Part shown: piece by piece, positions 1 to 9,902 of the stretch
Layout of the letters: the number at the start of each line of letters is the position of its first letter
Position numbering within the stretch: the stretch's first letter is position 1
Program-made: the position numbers and the translations under genes
NCBI GenBank assembly: GCA_902805555.1
Contig: CADCSY010000114.1
Location: forward strand, 1-41,023
Direction: 5' to 3'
Origin: an uncultured Acidimicrobiales bacterium
Lineage (GTDB): Bacteria; Actinomycetota; Acidimicrobiia; Acidimicrobiales; CADCSY01
DNA: 41,023 bases
Notes under the pieces: generated by a model
What the model was told of the DNA's origin: nothing
The model's input: the letters and a program-made list of their open reading frames with translations, nothing else
The model's database searches: none

Positions 1-862
<862 letters not shown>

Positions 863-921
863 GCCCACGGCCGGCGAGTGTACCGGTGGCCCCCTCCCGG
901 CCCCGGGGCGGGGCGGTCGGC

Positions 922-1641
922 TCAGGTCCCGCTGGTGGCGGTGCCGGCCCCGGTGTCGTCGACGTCGAGGATCTCCTCCTTCACGGCCTGGAGCACCGCA
1001 CCCATGCGCGAGTGGGCGTCGAGCTTCCCGAGGACGTTGCGCACGTGGTTCTTGACCGTGTTCTCGCTGATGAAGAGGCGCACCCCGATGTCGCGGTTGG
1101 TGAGGCCGTGCGCCACGAGCGCCAGCACGTCGAGCTCTCGAGGTGTGAGCCGGGGGGCAGCCGGGCGGCCTCGCTCGAGGTCGGCCCGCCTCGCCATCAC
1201 CACGAACTCGGCTGCGAGCCTGCTCGCCATCGACGGGTCGACGAGCGTCTGGCCCCCGGCCACAGCTCGGACCGCTCCCGCCACCTCCTCGACGGCGATC
1301 TCCTTCAGCAGGTAGCCGGCGACGCCCGCCCTGACGGCTGCGAAGAGGTCCTCCTCCTCGGTCGACGCCGTCAGCACCAGGACCCGGGTGGCGGGCAGGG
1401 TCGCGGCGAGGTGGCGGGCTGCCTCGATCCCGTCGGTCCCGGGCATGCGCACGTCCATGAGGACGACGTCGGGGAGGAGCTCCTGGGCCAGCGCCGTCGC
1501 CGAGGCGCCCTCCTCGGCCTCCCCGACGACCTCGATCCCGTCCTCACCGAGGAGCACCTGGGTGATGCCACGCCGGAACAGCTCGTGGTCGTCGACGACG
1601 AGCACGCGGATGGGCCCGGGAGCGTCCGCCTGGCCCGTCAT
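922..1641 (-). CDS. NarL/LuxR-family response regulator (first of two)
   Basis: This 239-residue DNA-binding response regulator has an N-terminal receiver domain (about residues 11-125). Acidic pocket residues sit in VLVVDDHE and the phospho-acceptor is Asp63 in LMDVRMPG. The conserved Lys is in GYLLKEI. A LuxR-type helix-turn-helix occupies about residues 165-225 ([37 protein letters not shown]). The frame is open up to 1719, but the ATG at 1641 places the receiver 11 residues in, as usual for the family, so it is preferred. A closely similar regulator lies directly upstream, which suggests tandem duplication. No histidine kinase is encoded nearby, so the input signal is unknown. The gene occupies the place where hpf sits next to secA in mycobacteria. 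Confidence 0.9.
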   Translation of the reverse strand: MTGQADAPGPIRVLVVDDHELFRRGITQVLLGEDGIEVVGEAEEGASATALAQELLPDVVLMDVRMPGTDGIEAARHLAATLPATRVLVLTASTEEEDLFAAVRAGVAGYLLKEIAVEEVAGAVRAVAGGQTLVDPSMASRLAAEFVVMARRADLERGRPAAPRLTPRELDVLALVAHGLTNRDIGVRLFISENTVKNHVRNVLGKLDAHSRMGAVLQAVKEEILDVDDTGAGTATSGT

Positions 1642-1735
1642 CCCCGCAGACGACGACGGACGATCCGTCGGATGGCCACGGTCGGACGCTAGGCGGCCGA
1701 CCTCGGCCCAGGCCGGCACCGGCGGGCTGCGGGGC

Positions 1736-2425
1736 TCACCCGAGCTGGAGGAGCTCCTCCCGCACCGCGTAGAGCACCGCTTCCATGCGGGAGTGGAGGT
1801 GGAGCTTCTCGAGGATGTTGCGCACGTGGTTCTTGGCGGTGTTCTCGCTGATCTGCAGCTCGGCGCCGACCTCCCGGTTCGTGAGGCCCTTCGCCACCAG
1901 GCCGAGCACCTCGAGCTCGCGACCCGTGAGCCGTGGAAGAGGCGCCGGCGCTGCCCCGTCGTCCTCCCCGTGGGACAACGACGTGAACTCGGCGAGGAGC
2001 TTGCCCGCCATCGACGGGGAGATGAGCGTGTGGCCGCGCATGACGGCGTCGACCGCCTCCGCGACCCCCTCGACGGAGATCTCCTTCAGCAGGTAGCCGG
2101 CCGCGCCCGCCTTGACCGCCTCGAACAGGTCGGCCTCGTCGTCGGAGACGGTCAGCATCACGACCCGGGCGGAGGGCACCTCCTCGGCCATCCTCCGCGC
2201 CGCCTCGATGCCGCCCATCACCGGCATGCGCACGTCCATCAGCACGATGTCGGGCGCGAGCTCGACCGCGAGGCGCAGGCCGGCGGCGCCGTCGCCGGCC
2301 TCGCCTGCGAGCTCGATGCCCTGCTCCGACTCGAGGACGAGGACGATCCCGCACCGGAACAGGGCGTGGTCGTCCACGACCAGGACCCGCACCGGCCGGG
2401 CCGCCTCCTCGGGGACCTCAGGCAC
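1736..2425 (-). CDS. NarL/LuxR-family response regulator (second of two)
   Basis: A receiver domain (VLVVDDHALFR, phospho-acceptor Asp in LMDVRMPVMGG, Lys in GYLLKEIS) is followed by a LuxR helix-turn-helix (LTGRELEVLGLVAKGLTNREVG, ENTAKNHVRNILEKL). It is strongly similar to the regulator at 922-1641 through both domains. The frame stays open to 2581, but that extension is Arg/Pro-rich and does not look like protein. The GTG at 2425 puts the receiver 12 residues in and is the only plausible downstream start, although no clear ribosome binding site precedes it. A 94-bp gap separates it from the first regulator. The start is the least certain part of this call. Confidence 0.85.
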   Translation of the reverse strand: MPEVPEEAARPVRVLVVDDHALFRCGIVLVLESEQGIELAGEAGDGAAGLRLAVELAPDIVLMDVRMPVMGGIEAARRMAEEVPSARVVMLTVSDDEADLFEAVKAGAAGYLLKEISVEGVAEAVDAVMRGHTLISPSMAGKLLAEFTSLSHGEDDGAAPAPLPRLTGRELEVLGLVAKGLTNREVGAELQISENTAKNHVRNILEKLHLHSRMEAVLYAVREELLQLG

Positions 2426-2581
2426 CGGGGGCGCCCGGGCAGAGCGGCGGACCGGCCCCTGCGGTCCGGACCACCGCTCGCCCGGTCTGCGTCGGGCACG
2501 GCTGACCTGGTCTTTGCCCCCACACCCGCCTGCTGAGGGGATCGCACGCTCCGGTGGCGGCAGCCATCGCTGGCCCAGCAC

Positions 2582-2791
2582 CTCCGGGAGCCGCGTGCTT
2601 CGCCCCTTCTCGCGACCGGACCGAGGATCGGTTCCGTCCCGCGGCAGGACTGACCTCTAAGCCGCACCATGCTCGGCGACCACGGGTCGCCTTATGTGGG
2701 TCGTTTCGCCTGCGACTGGCGTCGACTTGCAACCACAGACCCGTGCCCGACCCGGCGAGCATACCGAGGGGCCGGGAACCGGATGCCCCGC
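2582..2791. other. Non-coding gap with a perfect inverted repeat
   Basis: About 210 bp between the FlgM-like gene and the second response regulator contain no credible gene. A perfect 7-bp inverted repeat, GGCGACC-ACG-GGTCGCC, lies at 2675-2691. In the minus-strand transcript it could be a terminator without U-tract, or part of a structured leader for the response regulator. I could not match the region to a known riboswitch class. Confidence 0.4.
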
Positions 2792-3037
2792 TCATCGGAG
2801 GCACGTCAGTCGCAGGACGTACATGAGCATGTCGGCGAGGACCTGGGCCGAAGGGGGGCCGTCGGTGCGGAGGCGCTCCCTGGCCGCGTGGACGGCCGTC
2901 CAGCGGATCTCGGGCAGCGAGGCGAGGCGCTGGCAGACGGCCCCGAGCAGGTCGTCACCCGCGCCGCCGCGCACGCCCTCAGCCAGCAGGACGTGGGTCC
3001 GGCACGAGGTCCTGATATGCTTCGGGGTGAGCTGCAC
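2792..3037 (-). CDS. Small FlgM-like protein (possible anti-sigma factor)
   Basis: This 81-residue protein starts at a GTG 12 bp after the comF stop, with a weak AGTAGG upstream. The C-terminal half (LPEIRWTAVHAARERL, then PSAQVLADMLMYVL) has the two-helix pattern of the FlgM family, in which an Arg-x-x-x-Val-x-x-x-Arg helix is followed by a short helix containing a conserved Ala. FlgM proteins bind and silence the flagellar sigma factor FliA. The family match is by eye and is not secure. In its favour, two promoter-like sites resembling actinobacterial flagellar-sigma sites occur elsewhere in the window (14083-14110 and 33682-33708). It could also be an unrelated small helical protein. It is probably cotranscribed with comF. 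Confidence 0.45.
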   Translation of the reverse strand: MQLTPKHIRTSCRTHVLLAEGVRGGAGDDLLGAVCQRLASLPEIRWTAVHAARERLRTDGPPSAQVLADMLMYVLRLTCLR

Positions 3038-3049
3038 GCCCTACTTACG

Positions 3050-3655
3050 TCACGCTCCGTGGTGGGCTTGAGGCCCCCTCCGGGCGGCAGCCAGCACCCA
3101 CACCTCGTCGGCGCCGGCCCTGCGCAGCGACGCCGCCGCAGCCGAGGCCGTGGCGCCGGTGGTCACCACGTCGTCGACCGCGAGCACCAGCCCGCTGGCC
3201 CGGCGGACGGGGCGCATCCGGGGGCCCGCCAGTCGCTCGACCCGGCGCCGGCCGGTCTGGGGCGGGCCGGGGTCGCGCACGAGGAGCCGAGCGAGCGGGA
3301 GGCGGAGGGCACTCGCCACGTGGCGGGCCAGCAGCTGCGCCTGGTCGAAGCCGCGGTCCCTCCGGTGGGCGGGCGTCGTGGGGATCCAGGTGACGGTGCT
3401 GGCGACGCCGCCCCCCGCCGCCTGGGCCCGGTCGGCCATCGCCCGCCCCAGGCCGGCCAGCGGTGCCCGCTGGTTGCGGTACTTGAGACCGGCCACCAGG
3501 TCGGCGGCGGGACCCTCGAACGAGAGCAGGGCGAGGCAGCGGTCGACGTCGGGCGGTGGTGGGAGGGGCGGCGCCGCCGGCAGCGTCGACGCGCAGGCCG
3601 CGCACGGCGCACCCCCGGGTCTCCCGCAGATCGGGCAGTCGGCGCTGAGGAGCAC
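3050..3655 (-). CDS. comF: ComF-family phosphoribosyltransferase-like protein
   Basis: This 201-residue protein has the standard ComF layout. An N-terminal four-cysteine zinc finger (CPICG...CAAC) is followed by a core containing LSFEGPAADLVAGLKYRNQR and the diagnostic TPAHRRDRGFDQAQLLA segment. A PRPP-binding loop LVLAVDDVVTTGAT sits near residues 155-170. ComF proteins act in DNA uptake in naturally competent bacteria, but homologues are near universal and their role elsewhere is unclear. The start is GTG 3655, just before the first Cys pair. The position between the ahcY region and secA agrees with the mycobacterial order. Competence itself is not implied by anything else here. Confidence 0.9.
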   Translation of the reverse strand: MLLSADCPICGRPGGAPCAACASTLPAAPPLPPPPDVDRCLALLSFEGPAADLVAGLKYRNQRAPLAGLGRAMADRAQAAGGGVASTVTWIPTTPAHRRDRGFDQAQLLARHVASALRLPLARLLVRDPGPPQTGRRRVERLAGPRMRPVRRASGLVLAVDDVVTTGATASAAAASLRRAGADEVWVLAAARRGPQAHHGA

Positions 3656-3752
3656 CGCCCGAGCCTGGCCCCGGGGTACGACACCGGTCCCAGCGGCGGC
3701 GAGGCCGTGGCGGTCCGGCCGGCGAGGTTCGTCGCGTGCCGAGGTGGCTGCC

Positions 3753-3758
3753 TACGCT
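3753..3758 (+). promoter_or_regulatory. -10 box TACGCT, 6 nt before ATG (leaderless)
   Basis: TACGCT ends 6 nt before the ATG at 3765, so transcription would start at or next to the start codon. No ribosome binding site sits at a useful distance. The same spacing recurs at several genes in this window. Confidence 0.55.
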
Positions 3759-3764
3759 GGCGCC

Positions 3765-3950
3765 ATGTCCGAGAGCAGCCGCCTGCACACGCCCGCCCGA
3801 CCCGCCACGGCCTCGGCGTGGCTGGCGGTGCTGGTGCTCGCAGCCCTGGCGGCGACGGTGATCATCGGTCTCGCCTTCTCGACGCGCAACACGCCCGCCA
3901 GCATCGACGGGACCACTGCCACCACGTCGCAGCCCGTTGAAGGCTCCTAG
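3765..3950 (+). CDS. Small single-pass membrane protein
   Basis: This 61-residue protein has a short Ala/Pro-rich N-terminus, one membrane segment (about residues 17-38, AWLAVLVLAALAATVIIGLAF), and a Thr/Ser-rich tail. No family is recognised. The support for a real gene is the -10 box TACGCT placed 6 nt upstream and the overlap of its last 14 bp with the start of the downstream YczE-like membrane protein, which suggests translational coupling. It may be a small partner or leader for that protein. Confidence 0.6.
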   Translation: MSESSRLHTPARPATASAWLAVLVLAALAATVIIGLAFSTRNTPASIDGTTATTSQPVEGS

Positions 3951-4614
3951 CCGGAGCCGCGTCGGGAGCGCCCTCCTCCTCCCCCTCCCCTCCGGCACCG
4001 AGCTGCGCCGCCGGACCCCGAGGTTGCTCGCCGGCCTCGTCGTCATGGGCACCGGCATCGCCACGATGGTCCTCGCCGGGCTCGGCCTCGGGCCCTGGGA
4101 CGTCCTCCACCAGGGGCTCGCCGACCGCACCGGCGTGCCCATCGGCACCGTGGGGATCGTCGTCGGCGTGCTCCTGCTCGTGCTCTGGGTCCCGCTGCGC
4201 CAGCGCCTGGGCGTCGGCACCGTGGTGAACACGATCCTGATCGGGCTCACCATCGACGCCGTCCTCGCCGTGGTCCCCGACTTCGAGCCCCTCTGGCTGC
4301 GGTGGGCCGGCATGCTCGTCGGTGTCGGCCTCTACGCAGGAGGCTCGGCCCTCTACATCGGGGCCGGGCTCGGCCCCGGCCCCCGGGACGGGCTCATGAC
4401 GGGGCTGGCGGAGCGTGGGGCGTCGATCCGGCTCGTGCGGACCGGCATCGAGCTCACCGTGCTCGTGCTCGGGTGGGCCCTCGGTGGGACGGTCGGCGTC
4501 GGGACCGTGGTCCTGGCGCTGTCGGTCGGCCCGCTGCTGCAGCTGTTCCTCGGCTGGTTCACGCTGCCCCCGCTCGTGCCGGCCACGACCGGCGACCCCC
4601 ACCCCCCGGTCTGA
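3937..4614 (+). CDS. YczE/YitT-type multi-pass membrane protein
   Basis: This 225-residue integral membrane protein has about five hydrophobic segments and two copies of a glycine-rich motif: LGLGPWDVLHQGLADRTG (about residues 49-66) and LGPGPRDGLMTGLAERG (about 146-162). This internal duplication is typical of the YczE/YyaS membrane family, whose transport substrate is not established. The only in-frame start before the first membrane segment is TTG 3937, inside the end of the preceding 61-residue gene, so it probably depends on coupling. It ends 3 bp before the convergent SDR gene. Confidence 0.8.
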   Translation: MKAPSRSRVGSALLLPLPSGTELRRRTPRLLAGLVVMGTGIATMVLAGLGLGPWDVLHQGLADRTGVPIGTVGIVVGVLLLVLWVPLRQRLGVGTVVNTILIGLTIDAVLAVVPDFEPLWLRWAGMLVGVGLYAGGSALYIGAGLGPGPRDGLMTGLAERGASIRLVRTGIELTVLVLGWALGGTVGVGTVVLALSVGPLLQLFLGWFTLPPLVPATTGDPHPPV

Positions 4615-4617
4615 AGG

Positions 4618-5445
4618 TCAGTCGGGGGACGTCCCCGGCGCCGGCACCCGGCCCTGCACGATGTCGTCGAAGCGCTGCTGGACCATGGCGATGGTCTGCT
4701 CGGGGTGGGTGAGCACGTAGAAGCGGCCGTCCTCCACCGAGGCGAGCACGGCGGCCGCCACCTCCTCGGGGGCCATGCTGGTGGGGATCCGCTCGGCCAG
4801 CGCCTCGCCGATGAGCCGCCCGACATCGGTGCGGCCCGACCGGGTGACCGGGTCGTCGACGATCGGGGTGGCCACCAGGCCCGGGCACAGCACCGACACA
4901 CCGACCCCGGCGTGGCCCGAGACGAGGAGGTCACGGTGGAGCGTCTCGCTGAGGGCGACCACGGCGTGCTTCGACGCGTTGTACGCAGCGAGGCCGGGGG
5001 CGGCGGTCAGCCCGGCGAGCGAGGCGGTGTTCACCACGTGGCCCTCGCCCTGGGCGATGAGGTGGGGCACGAAGGTGCGCACCCCGTTGACGACGCCCCA
5101 CACGTTCACCGCGAAGGTCGCGTCCCACTCCTCGAGCGTCGTCTCCCAGGCCGCCCCCGACCGGAGGATGCCGGCGTTGTTGCACACCAGGTGCACGGTG
5201 CCGAAGCGCTCGACGGCCAGGTGGAGGAGGCCGTCGACCTGCATCGGGTCACCGACGTCGCACGCCACGGCGAGCGCTGCCCCCCCGGCCGCCTCGACCT
5301 CGGCCGCCACCGTCTGCGCCGCCACCTCGTCGAGGTCGGCGACCACGACCCCGCCACAGCCCCGGGACGCGAGTGCCAGGCACAGCGCCCGGCCGATCCC
5401 CGATCCCCCACCCGTGACGACCGCGACCCGACCGTCCAGCTCCAT
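4618..5445 (-). CDS. Short-chain dehydrogenase/reductase
   Basis: This 275-residue classical SDR has the Rossmann nucleotide motif TGGGSGIG (about residues 11-18), NNAG (about 89-92), the catalytic Ser in NTASLAG, and YNASK carrying the catalytic Tyr and Lys. The PG motif is present as CPGLVATPI. An acidic residue after strand 2 (VVADLDE) suggests NAD(H) rather than NADP(H). The C-terminal extension after residue 200 resembles SDRs with broad alcohol or lipid substrates, but the substrate cannot be read from sequence. A TAGGCT -10 box lies 6 nt before the ATG, so it has its own leaderless promoter and is separate from ahcY upstream. Confidence 0.9.
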   Translation of the reverse strand: MELDGRVAVVTGGGSGIGRALCLALASRGCGGVVVADLDEVAAQTVAAEVEAAGGAALAVACDVGDPMQVDGLLHLAVERFGTVHLVCNNAGILRSGAAWETTLEEWDATFAVNVWGVVNGVRTFVPHLIAQGEGHVVNTASLAGLTAAPGLAAYNASKHAVVALSETLHRDLLVSGHAGVGVSVLCPGLVATPIVDDPVTRSGRTDVGRLIGEALAERIPTSMAPEEVAAAVLASVEDGRFYVLTHPEQTIAMVQQRFDDIVQGRVPAPGTSPD

Positions 5446-5451
5446 CCGCGG

Positions 5452-5457
5452 AGCCTA
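5452..5457 (-). promoter_or_regulatory. -10 box TAGGCT, 6 nt before ATG (leaderless)
   Basis: On the minus strand TAGGCT is followed by CCGCGG and the ATG of the SDR gene at 5445. This is the same TANNNT plus 6-nt arrangement as at other genes in the window. Confidence 0.5.
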
Positions 5458-5478
5458 GGGCGGACCGCCCCCCGTCCC

Positions 5479-5515
5479 GTCGGTGCAGCAGGCGGAGCTG
5501 CACCTGCACGCCGAC
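5479..5515 (-). terminator. Hairpin after ahcY
   Basis: An imperfect stem pairs GTCGG (5479-5483) with CCGAC (5511-5515) around an inner TGCAGC/GCTGCA stem. It lies 20 bp after the ahcY stop and before the SDR promoter. It has no T-tract, as is common for GC-rich actinobacteria, so its terminator function is uncertain. Confidence 0.4.
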
Positions 5516-5534
5516 AGGACGGCGGGAGCCGTCG

Positions 5535-6980
<1,446 letters not shown>

Positions 6981-7095
6981 GCGCGTGTGCTCCACGGGTT
7001 CGTGGTCTCGTCGGCGCGCGAACAGCGCGCTCAGGTCTGGTCGTGCGGGCACGACCACCACCATCATGCCCGCCAGCGGCGACGGACCCGCTTCG

Positions 7096-8172
7096 TCAGC
7101 CGGCGGCGACCGCAGCCTTCACCTGGTCCAGGGCGGGGACGGGCCCCGGATCCAGGCCCTCGTTGGCCGCCAGGTGCAGCGAGGTGAAGTCGCCGAGCAT
7201 GATCAGGTCGAGCAGCTGGGCGAGCTGGCCCTCGCCCTCGGCGTGGACCGTCTCGATGCTCCCGACCACCTCCCCCAGCAGCGCGTCGACGACGTCGAAG
7301 CGGCGGGCGACCTGCGGGTGCTCGTACTCGTGGCGCAGGTTGACGATGGTGAACACCTGCCGGGTGAGGTCGCCGTGCTGGCCCCAACCTGCGACCTCGT
7401 TGTGGCACAGCTCCGGATGGCTGTTCCAGAAGGCGGGGACCTTCGCGTTCTCGTTGATCTGGTTCTTCCACCGGGAGGCTGCCACCGCGCCCATGGCCCC
7501 GCCCCCGAAGAGCACGGGGAGCGTCCGGCCGATGCGCTTCGCCAGCTGCTCGGCGAGGTTGCCCTCGGCCCCGAGCTCGTCCCGCCGCTCCTGCAGCTGC
7601 TCGATGGCGAAGTCGATCCACTGCTGCGCGCCGGGGAAGAGGCCGATCTCCTCGAGCACGGCCAGGGGCGGCACGGCCAGGGCGCCGATGCCGGCCCGGG
7701 GCTGGGGGATCGAGGCGGGGACGTCGACGACGGGCGCGCCCCAGCTGCGGGCGAGCTTGCCGAGCTCGCCCCCCTGGGTGACGGCGACGATCGAGGCGCC
7801 CTCGACCGCAGCCGCCGACGCCGCCTCGACCGTCTCCTCGGTGTTGCCGGAGAACGAGATGGCGAACACGAGCGTGCCCTCACCGACGAAGGCCGGCAGC
7901 TCGTAGCCCTTCGACACGACCACCGGGACGGGGAGGAAGGGCCCGGCGGTGGCGGCCAGCACGTCTCCTGCCACCCCGCTGCCGCCCATGCCGAGCACCA
8001 CCACGTGCTCGACCCGCTCGCGGGGCGGGAGGCCCTCCAGGCCCCTCGCCCGGGCGGCGGCGTCGAAGACCTGCTCGGGCAGCCCCGCCGCAGCGTCGAA
8101 CATGCCCTGGGTGTCCAGCCGCTCCGTGCTCGCGGCCGGGCCGCTCGGGCCCTGCTCGGTCACATCGCTCAT
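7096..8172 (-). CDS. Bifunctional phosphoglucose/phosphomannose isomerase (SIS domain)
   Basis: This 358-residue SIS-fold sugar isomerase interconverts fructose 6-phosphate with glucose 6-phosphate and mannose 6-phosphate. The first SIS domain carries [13 protein letters not shown] and [15 protein letters not shown], the phosphate-binding Ser/Thr loop. The second carries the catalytic [15 protein letters not shown] with Glu, and [10 protein letters not shown] with the catalytic His. It precedes ahcY and follows the Trm112-like and phosphomannomutase genes, so together they supply mannose 1-phosphate from the fructose 6-phosphate pool for GDP-mannose. Its first residues (GPSGPAAS) are encoded by the repeat described at 8132-8288, and the ATG overlaps the stop of a 20-residue mini-ORF. 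Confidence 0.9.
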   Translation of the reverse strand: MSDVTEQGPSGPAASTERLDTQGMFDAAAGLPEQVFDAAARARGLEGLPPRERVEHVVVLGMGGSGVAGDVLAATAGPFLPVPVVVSKGYELPAFVGEGTLVFAISFSGNTEETVEAASAAAVEGASIVAVTQGGELGKLARSWGAPVVDVPASIPQPRAGIGALAVPPLAVLEEIGLFPGAQQWIDFAIEQLQERRDELGAEGNLAEQLAKRIGRTLPVLFGGGAMGAVAASRWKNQINENAKVPAFWNSHPELCHNEVAGWGQHGDLTRQVFTIVNLRHEYEHPQVARRFDVVDALLGEVVGSIETVHAEGEGQLAQLLDLIMLGDFTSLHLAANEGLDPGPVPALDQVKAAVAAG

Positions 8173-8288
8173 GCTTCCCGCTCCTGGCCTGCGGCCGGGC
8201 CGCTCGGGCCCTGCTCGCTGCGCTCGCTCATGCTTCCCGCTCCTGGCCTGCGGCCGGGCCGCTCGGGCCCCGCTCGCTGCGCTCGCTC
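8132..8288 (-). repeat. 59-bp tandem repeat spanning a gene junction
   Basis: Two near-identical 59-bp units occupy 8165-8223 and 8224-8282, differing at one base. A partial third copy covers 8132-8164 and a further few bases follow 8282. On the minus strand each full unit runs from GAGCGAGCGCAGCGAG through GGCCCGAGCGGCCCGGCCGCAGG to GGGAAGCATGA. The unit length is not a multiple of three, so each copy ends in ATGA, where a stop overlaps the next start. The repeat writes the last 18 or so residues of the Trm112-like protein, a 20-residue mini-ORF, and the first residues of the isomerase. Confidence 0.85.
8169..8231 (-). CDS. 20-residue mini-ORF inside the repeat
   Basis: The ATG at 8231 overlaps the stop of the Trm112-like gene (ATGA), and the TGA at 8169-8171 overlaps the ATG of the isomerase (ATGA). 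The peptide starts MSERSEQGPSG and ends GQEREA, nearly the same as the tail of the upstream protein. It has no recognised domain. It may only serve to pass ribosomes from one gene to the next, or be a by-product of repeat duplication. Confidence 0.25.
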   Translation of the reverse strand: MSERSEQGPSGPAAGQEREA

Positions 8289-8527
8289 TGCGTCGGCTCG
8301 AAGGTGAGCGAGAGGCCTTCGGCGTCGGCCTTGGCCATGATCCTGTCGTGCTCGGCCTCGTCGACGCCGGTGGCCTCGTCGATGAGCATCACCGGGATGT
8401 CGTCGCGGACGTCGTAGCGCCGCTTCAGGCGAGGGTTGTAGAGGGCGTCCTCGTCCTGGAGGTACAGCAGGGGCCCCTTGTCCTCGGGGCAGGCGAGGAT
8501 CTCGAGCAGGCGCGGGTCGAGGGCCAT
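8228..8527 (-). CDS. Trm112-like small protein with repeat-encoded tail
   Basis: The first 60 or so residues (LLEILACPEDKGPLLYL, then LYNPRLKRRYDVRDDIPVMLIDEA) match the bacterial Trm112/YcaR-like family, a zinc-ribbon-like fold usually about 60-70 residues long. Only one of the Cys positions is kept (ACPEDKG), as in many actinobacterial members. In this lineage the gene usually sits between manB and the SIS isomerase, as here; its biochemical role there is not established. The protein is 99 residues because its C-terminus continues into the 59-bp repeat ([19 protein letters not shown]), which is not part of the family. The start is 4 bp after the phosphomannomutase stop. Confidence 0.85.
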   Translation of the reverse strand: MALDPRLLEILACPEDKGPLLYLQDEDALYNPRLKRRYDVRDDIPVMLIDEATGVDEAEHDRIMAKADAEGLSLTFEPTQSERSERGPSGPAAGQEREA

Positions 8528-8531
8528 GACG

Positions 8532-9890
8532 TCAGGTCTCCGTCGTGTCGGTCGAGCGGATCAGGGTGAGCACCTCGTCGGTGCGGGCGTCGCACGCCGC
8601 CCGGTCGGCGGCCTCGAGGTTCAGCCGCAGCAACGGCTCGGTGTTCGACGGCCGGAGGTTGAACCACCAGTCGCCGAGGTCGAAGGTGAGGCCGTCGGTG
8701 TCGTCGACGTCGGCGCCGAGCCCCTCGAAGTGCTCGCGCACCCGGGCGAGCGTGGCCGCGGCGTCGTCGACGGTCGAGTTGACCTCGCCCGAGGCCGCGT
8801 ACCGGTCGAGGGGAGCGATGAGCTGGGACAGCTTCGTCCCCGAGACCGACAGCTGCTCGAGGACGATCATCGCGGCGATCAGCCCCGAGTCGGCCCGGTA
8901 GTTGTCGCGGAAGTAGTAGTGGGCGGAGTGCTCGCCCCCGAAGACCGCCCCGGTCTCGGCCATGACCGCCTTGATGAAGCTGTGCCCCACCTTCGTGCGG
9001 ACCGGCGTCCCGCCCGACTCCCGGATCACCTCCGGCACCGCCTTCGAGCAGATGAGGTTGTGCAGCACGGTCTCCCCGGGCTGCTTGGCGAGGATCCCCT
9101 TGGCCAGCAGCGCCGTGGTGAGCGAGCCGGACACGCCGATGCCCCGCTCGTCGACGAGGAACACCCGGTCGGCGTCCCCGTCGAACGCCAGCCCGACGTC
9201 GGCGCCGAGCTCGAGGACCCGGGCCCGCAGGTCGACGATGTTGGCGGGGTTGAGGGGGTCGGCCGGGTGGTTGGGGAAGGTGCCGTCGAGCTCCTGGTAC
9301 ATCCACGTGACCTCGAAGGGCAGGCCCTCGAACACCGCGGGGGCGACGTGCCCGCCCATCCCGTTGGCCGAGTCGACGACGATGCGCAGGGGCGCCAGCG
9401 CCGACGTGTCGACGAACGACCGGACGTGCTCGGCGTAGTCCCGGAGCAGGTCGCGCCTCGTCACCGAACCGGCCTCACCGGTCGTCGGGAGGCCCTCGGC
9501 AGTCATCGCCTTGATCTCGACGAGGCCGGACTCCTCGCCGACGGGTGCCGCACCCGCGAGGCACAGCTTGATCCCGTTGTAGCCGGCGGGGTTGTGCGAT
9601 GCGGTGAACACCGCGCCCGGTGCATCGAGCGAGCCCGCCGCGTAGTACAGGAGGTCGGTGGAGGCCAGGCCGAGGTCGACCACGTCGACGCCCTGGCTGT
9701 TCGCCCCCTCGGCGAAGGCCGCCGACAGCTCCTCGCCGGAGGGCCGCATGTCGCGTGCCACCAGGATCGAGGGTGCTGCGGCGAAGGCGGCGAAGGCGGC
9801 CCCGACCCGCCTGGCCACGTCGGCGTCGAGCTGGTCGGGGTACGTGCCCCGGATGTCGTAGGCCTTGAAGATCGAGTCGAGGACTGCCAT
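8532..9890 (-). CDS. manB: Phosphomannomutase/phosphoglucomutase
   Basis: This 452-residue alpha-D-phosphohexomutase converts mannose 6-phosphate to mannose 1-phosphate (and possibly the glucose pair). All four family motifs are present: KAYDIRGTYP at the N-terminus, the phospho-serine loop FTASHNPAGYNG, the metal loop AFDGDADRVFLVDE, the sugar-specificity loop GGEHSAHYYF, and the phosphate-binding RPSNTEPLLRL. Length is typical. The gene lies upstream of the Trm112-like gene and the isomerase, which forms a short GDP-mannose precursor block. A TAGGGT -10-like box at 9905 to 9900 (minus strand) lies 9 nt before the ATG, so it may also be transcribed separately from the glycosyltransferase upstream. 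Confidence 0.95.
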   Translation of the reverse strand: MAVLDSIFKAYDIRGTYPDQLDADVARRVGAAFAAFAAAPSILVARDMRPSGEELSAAFAEGANSQGVDVVDLGLASTDLLYYAAGSLDAPGAVFTASHNPAGYNGIKLCLAGAAPVGEESGLVEIKAMTAEGLPTTGEAGSVTRRDLLRDYAEHVRSFVDTSALAPLRIVVDSANGMGGHVAPAVFEGLPFEVTWMYQELDGTFPNHPADPLNPANIVDLRARVLELGADVGLAFDGDADRVFLVDERGIGVSGSLTTALLAKGILAKQPGETVLHNLICSKAVPEVIRESGGTPVRTKVGHSFIKAVMAETGAVFGGEHSAHYYFRDNYRADSGLIAAMIVLEQLSVSGTKLSQLIAPLDRYAASGEVNSTVDDAAATLARVREHFEGLGADVDDTDGLTFDLGDWWFNLRPSNTEPLLRLNLEAADRAACDARTDEVLTLIRSTDTTET

Positions 9891-9902
9891 CGGCGCCCGA
9901 CC

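Noticed and set aside
2641-2790. Cyclic di-GMP riboswitch before the response regulator
   Set aside because: A short GCAGGCGAAACG segment is reminiscent, but the conserved GACGCAAAGCC-type junction, the receptor and the second stem are not present in order.
6981-7067. N-terminal extension of AhcY to 510 residues
   Set aside because: The extra 29 residues (starting [11 protein letters not shown]) are not conserved in the family, and the usual N-terminus starts at the ATG at 6980.
6981-7095. Possible S-adenosylhomocysteine riboswitch before ahcY
   Set aside because: The 115 bp upstream of the ATG were checked for the conserved SAH-element segments and paired stems. Only a loose GAGCGCGCTG likeness was found, without the rest of the motif.
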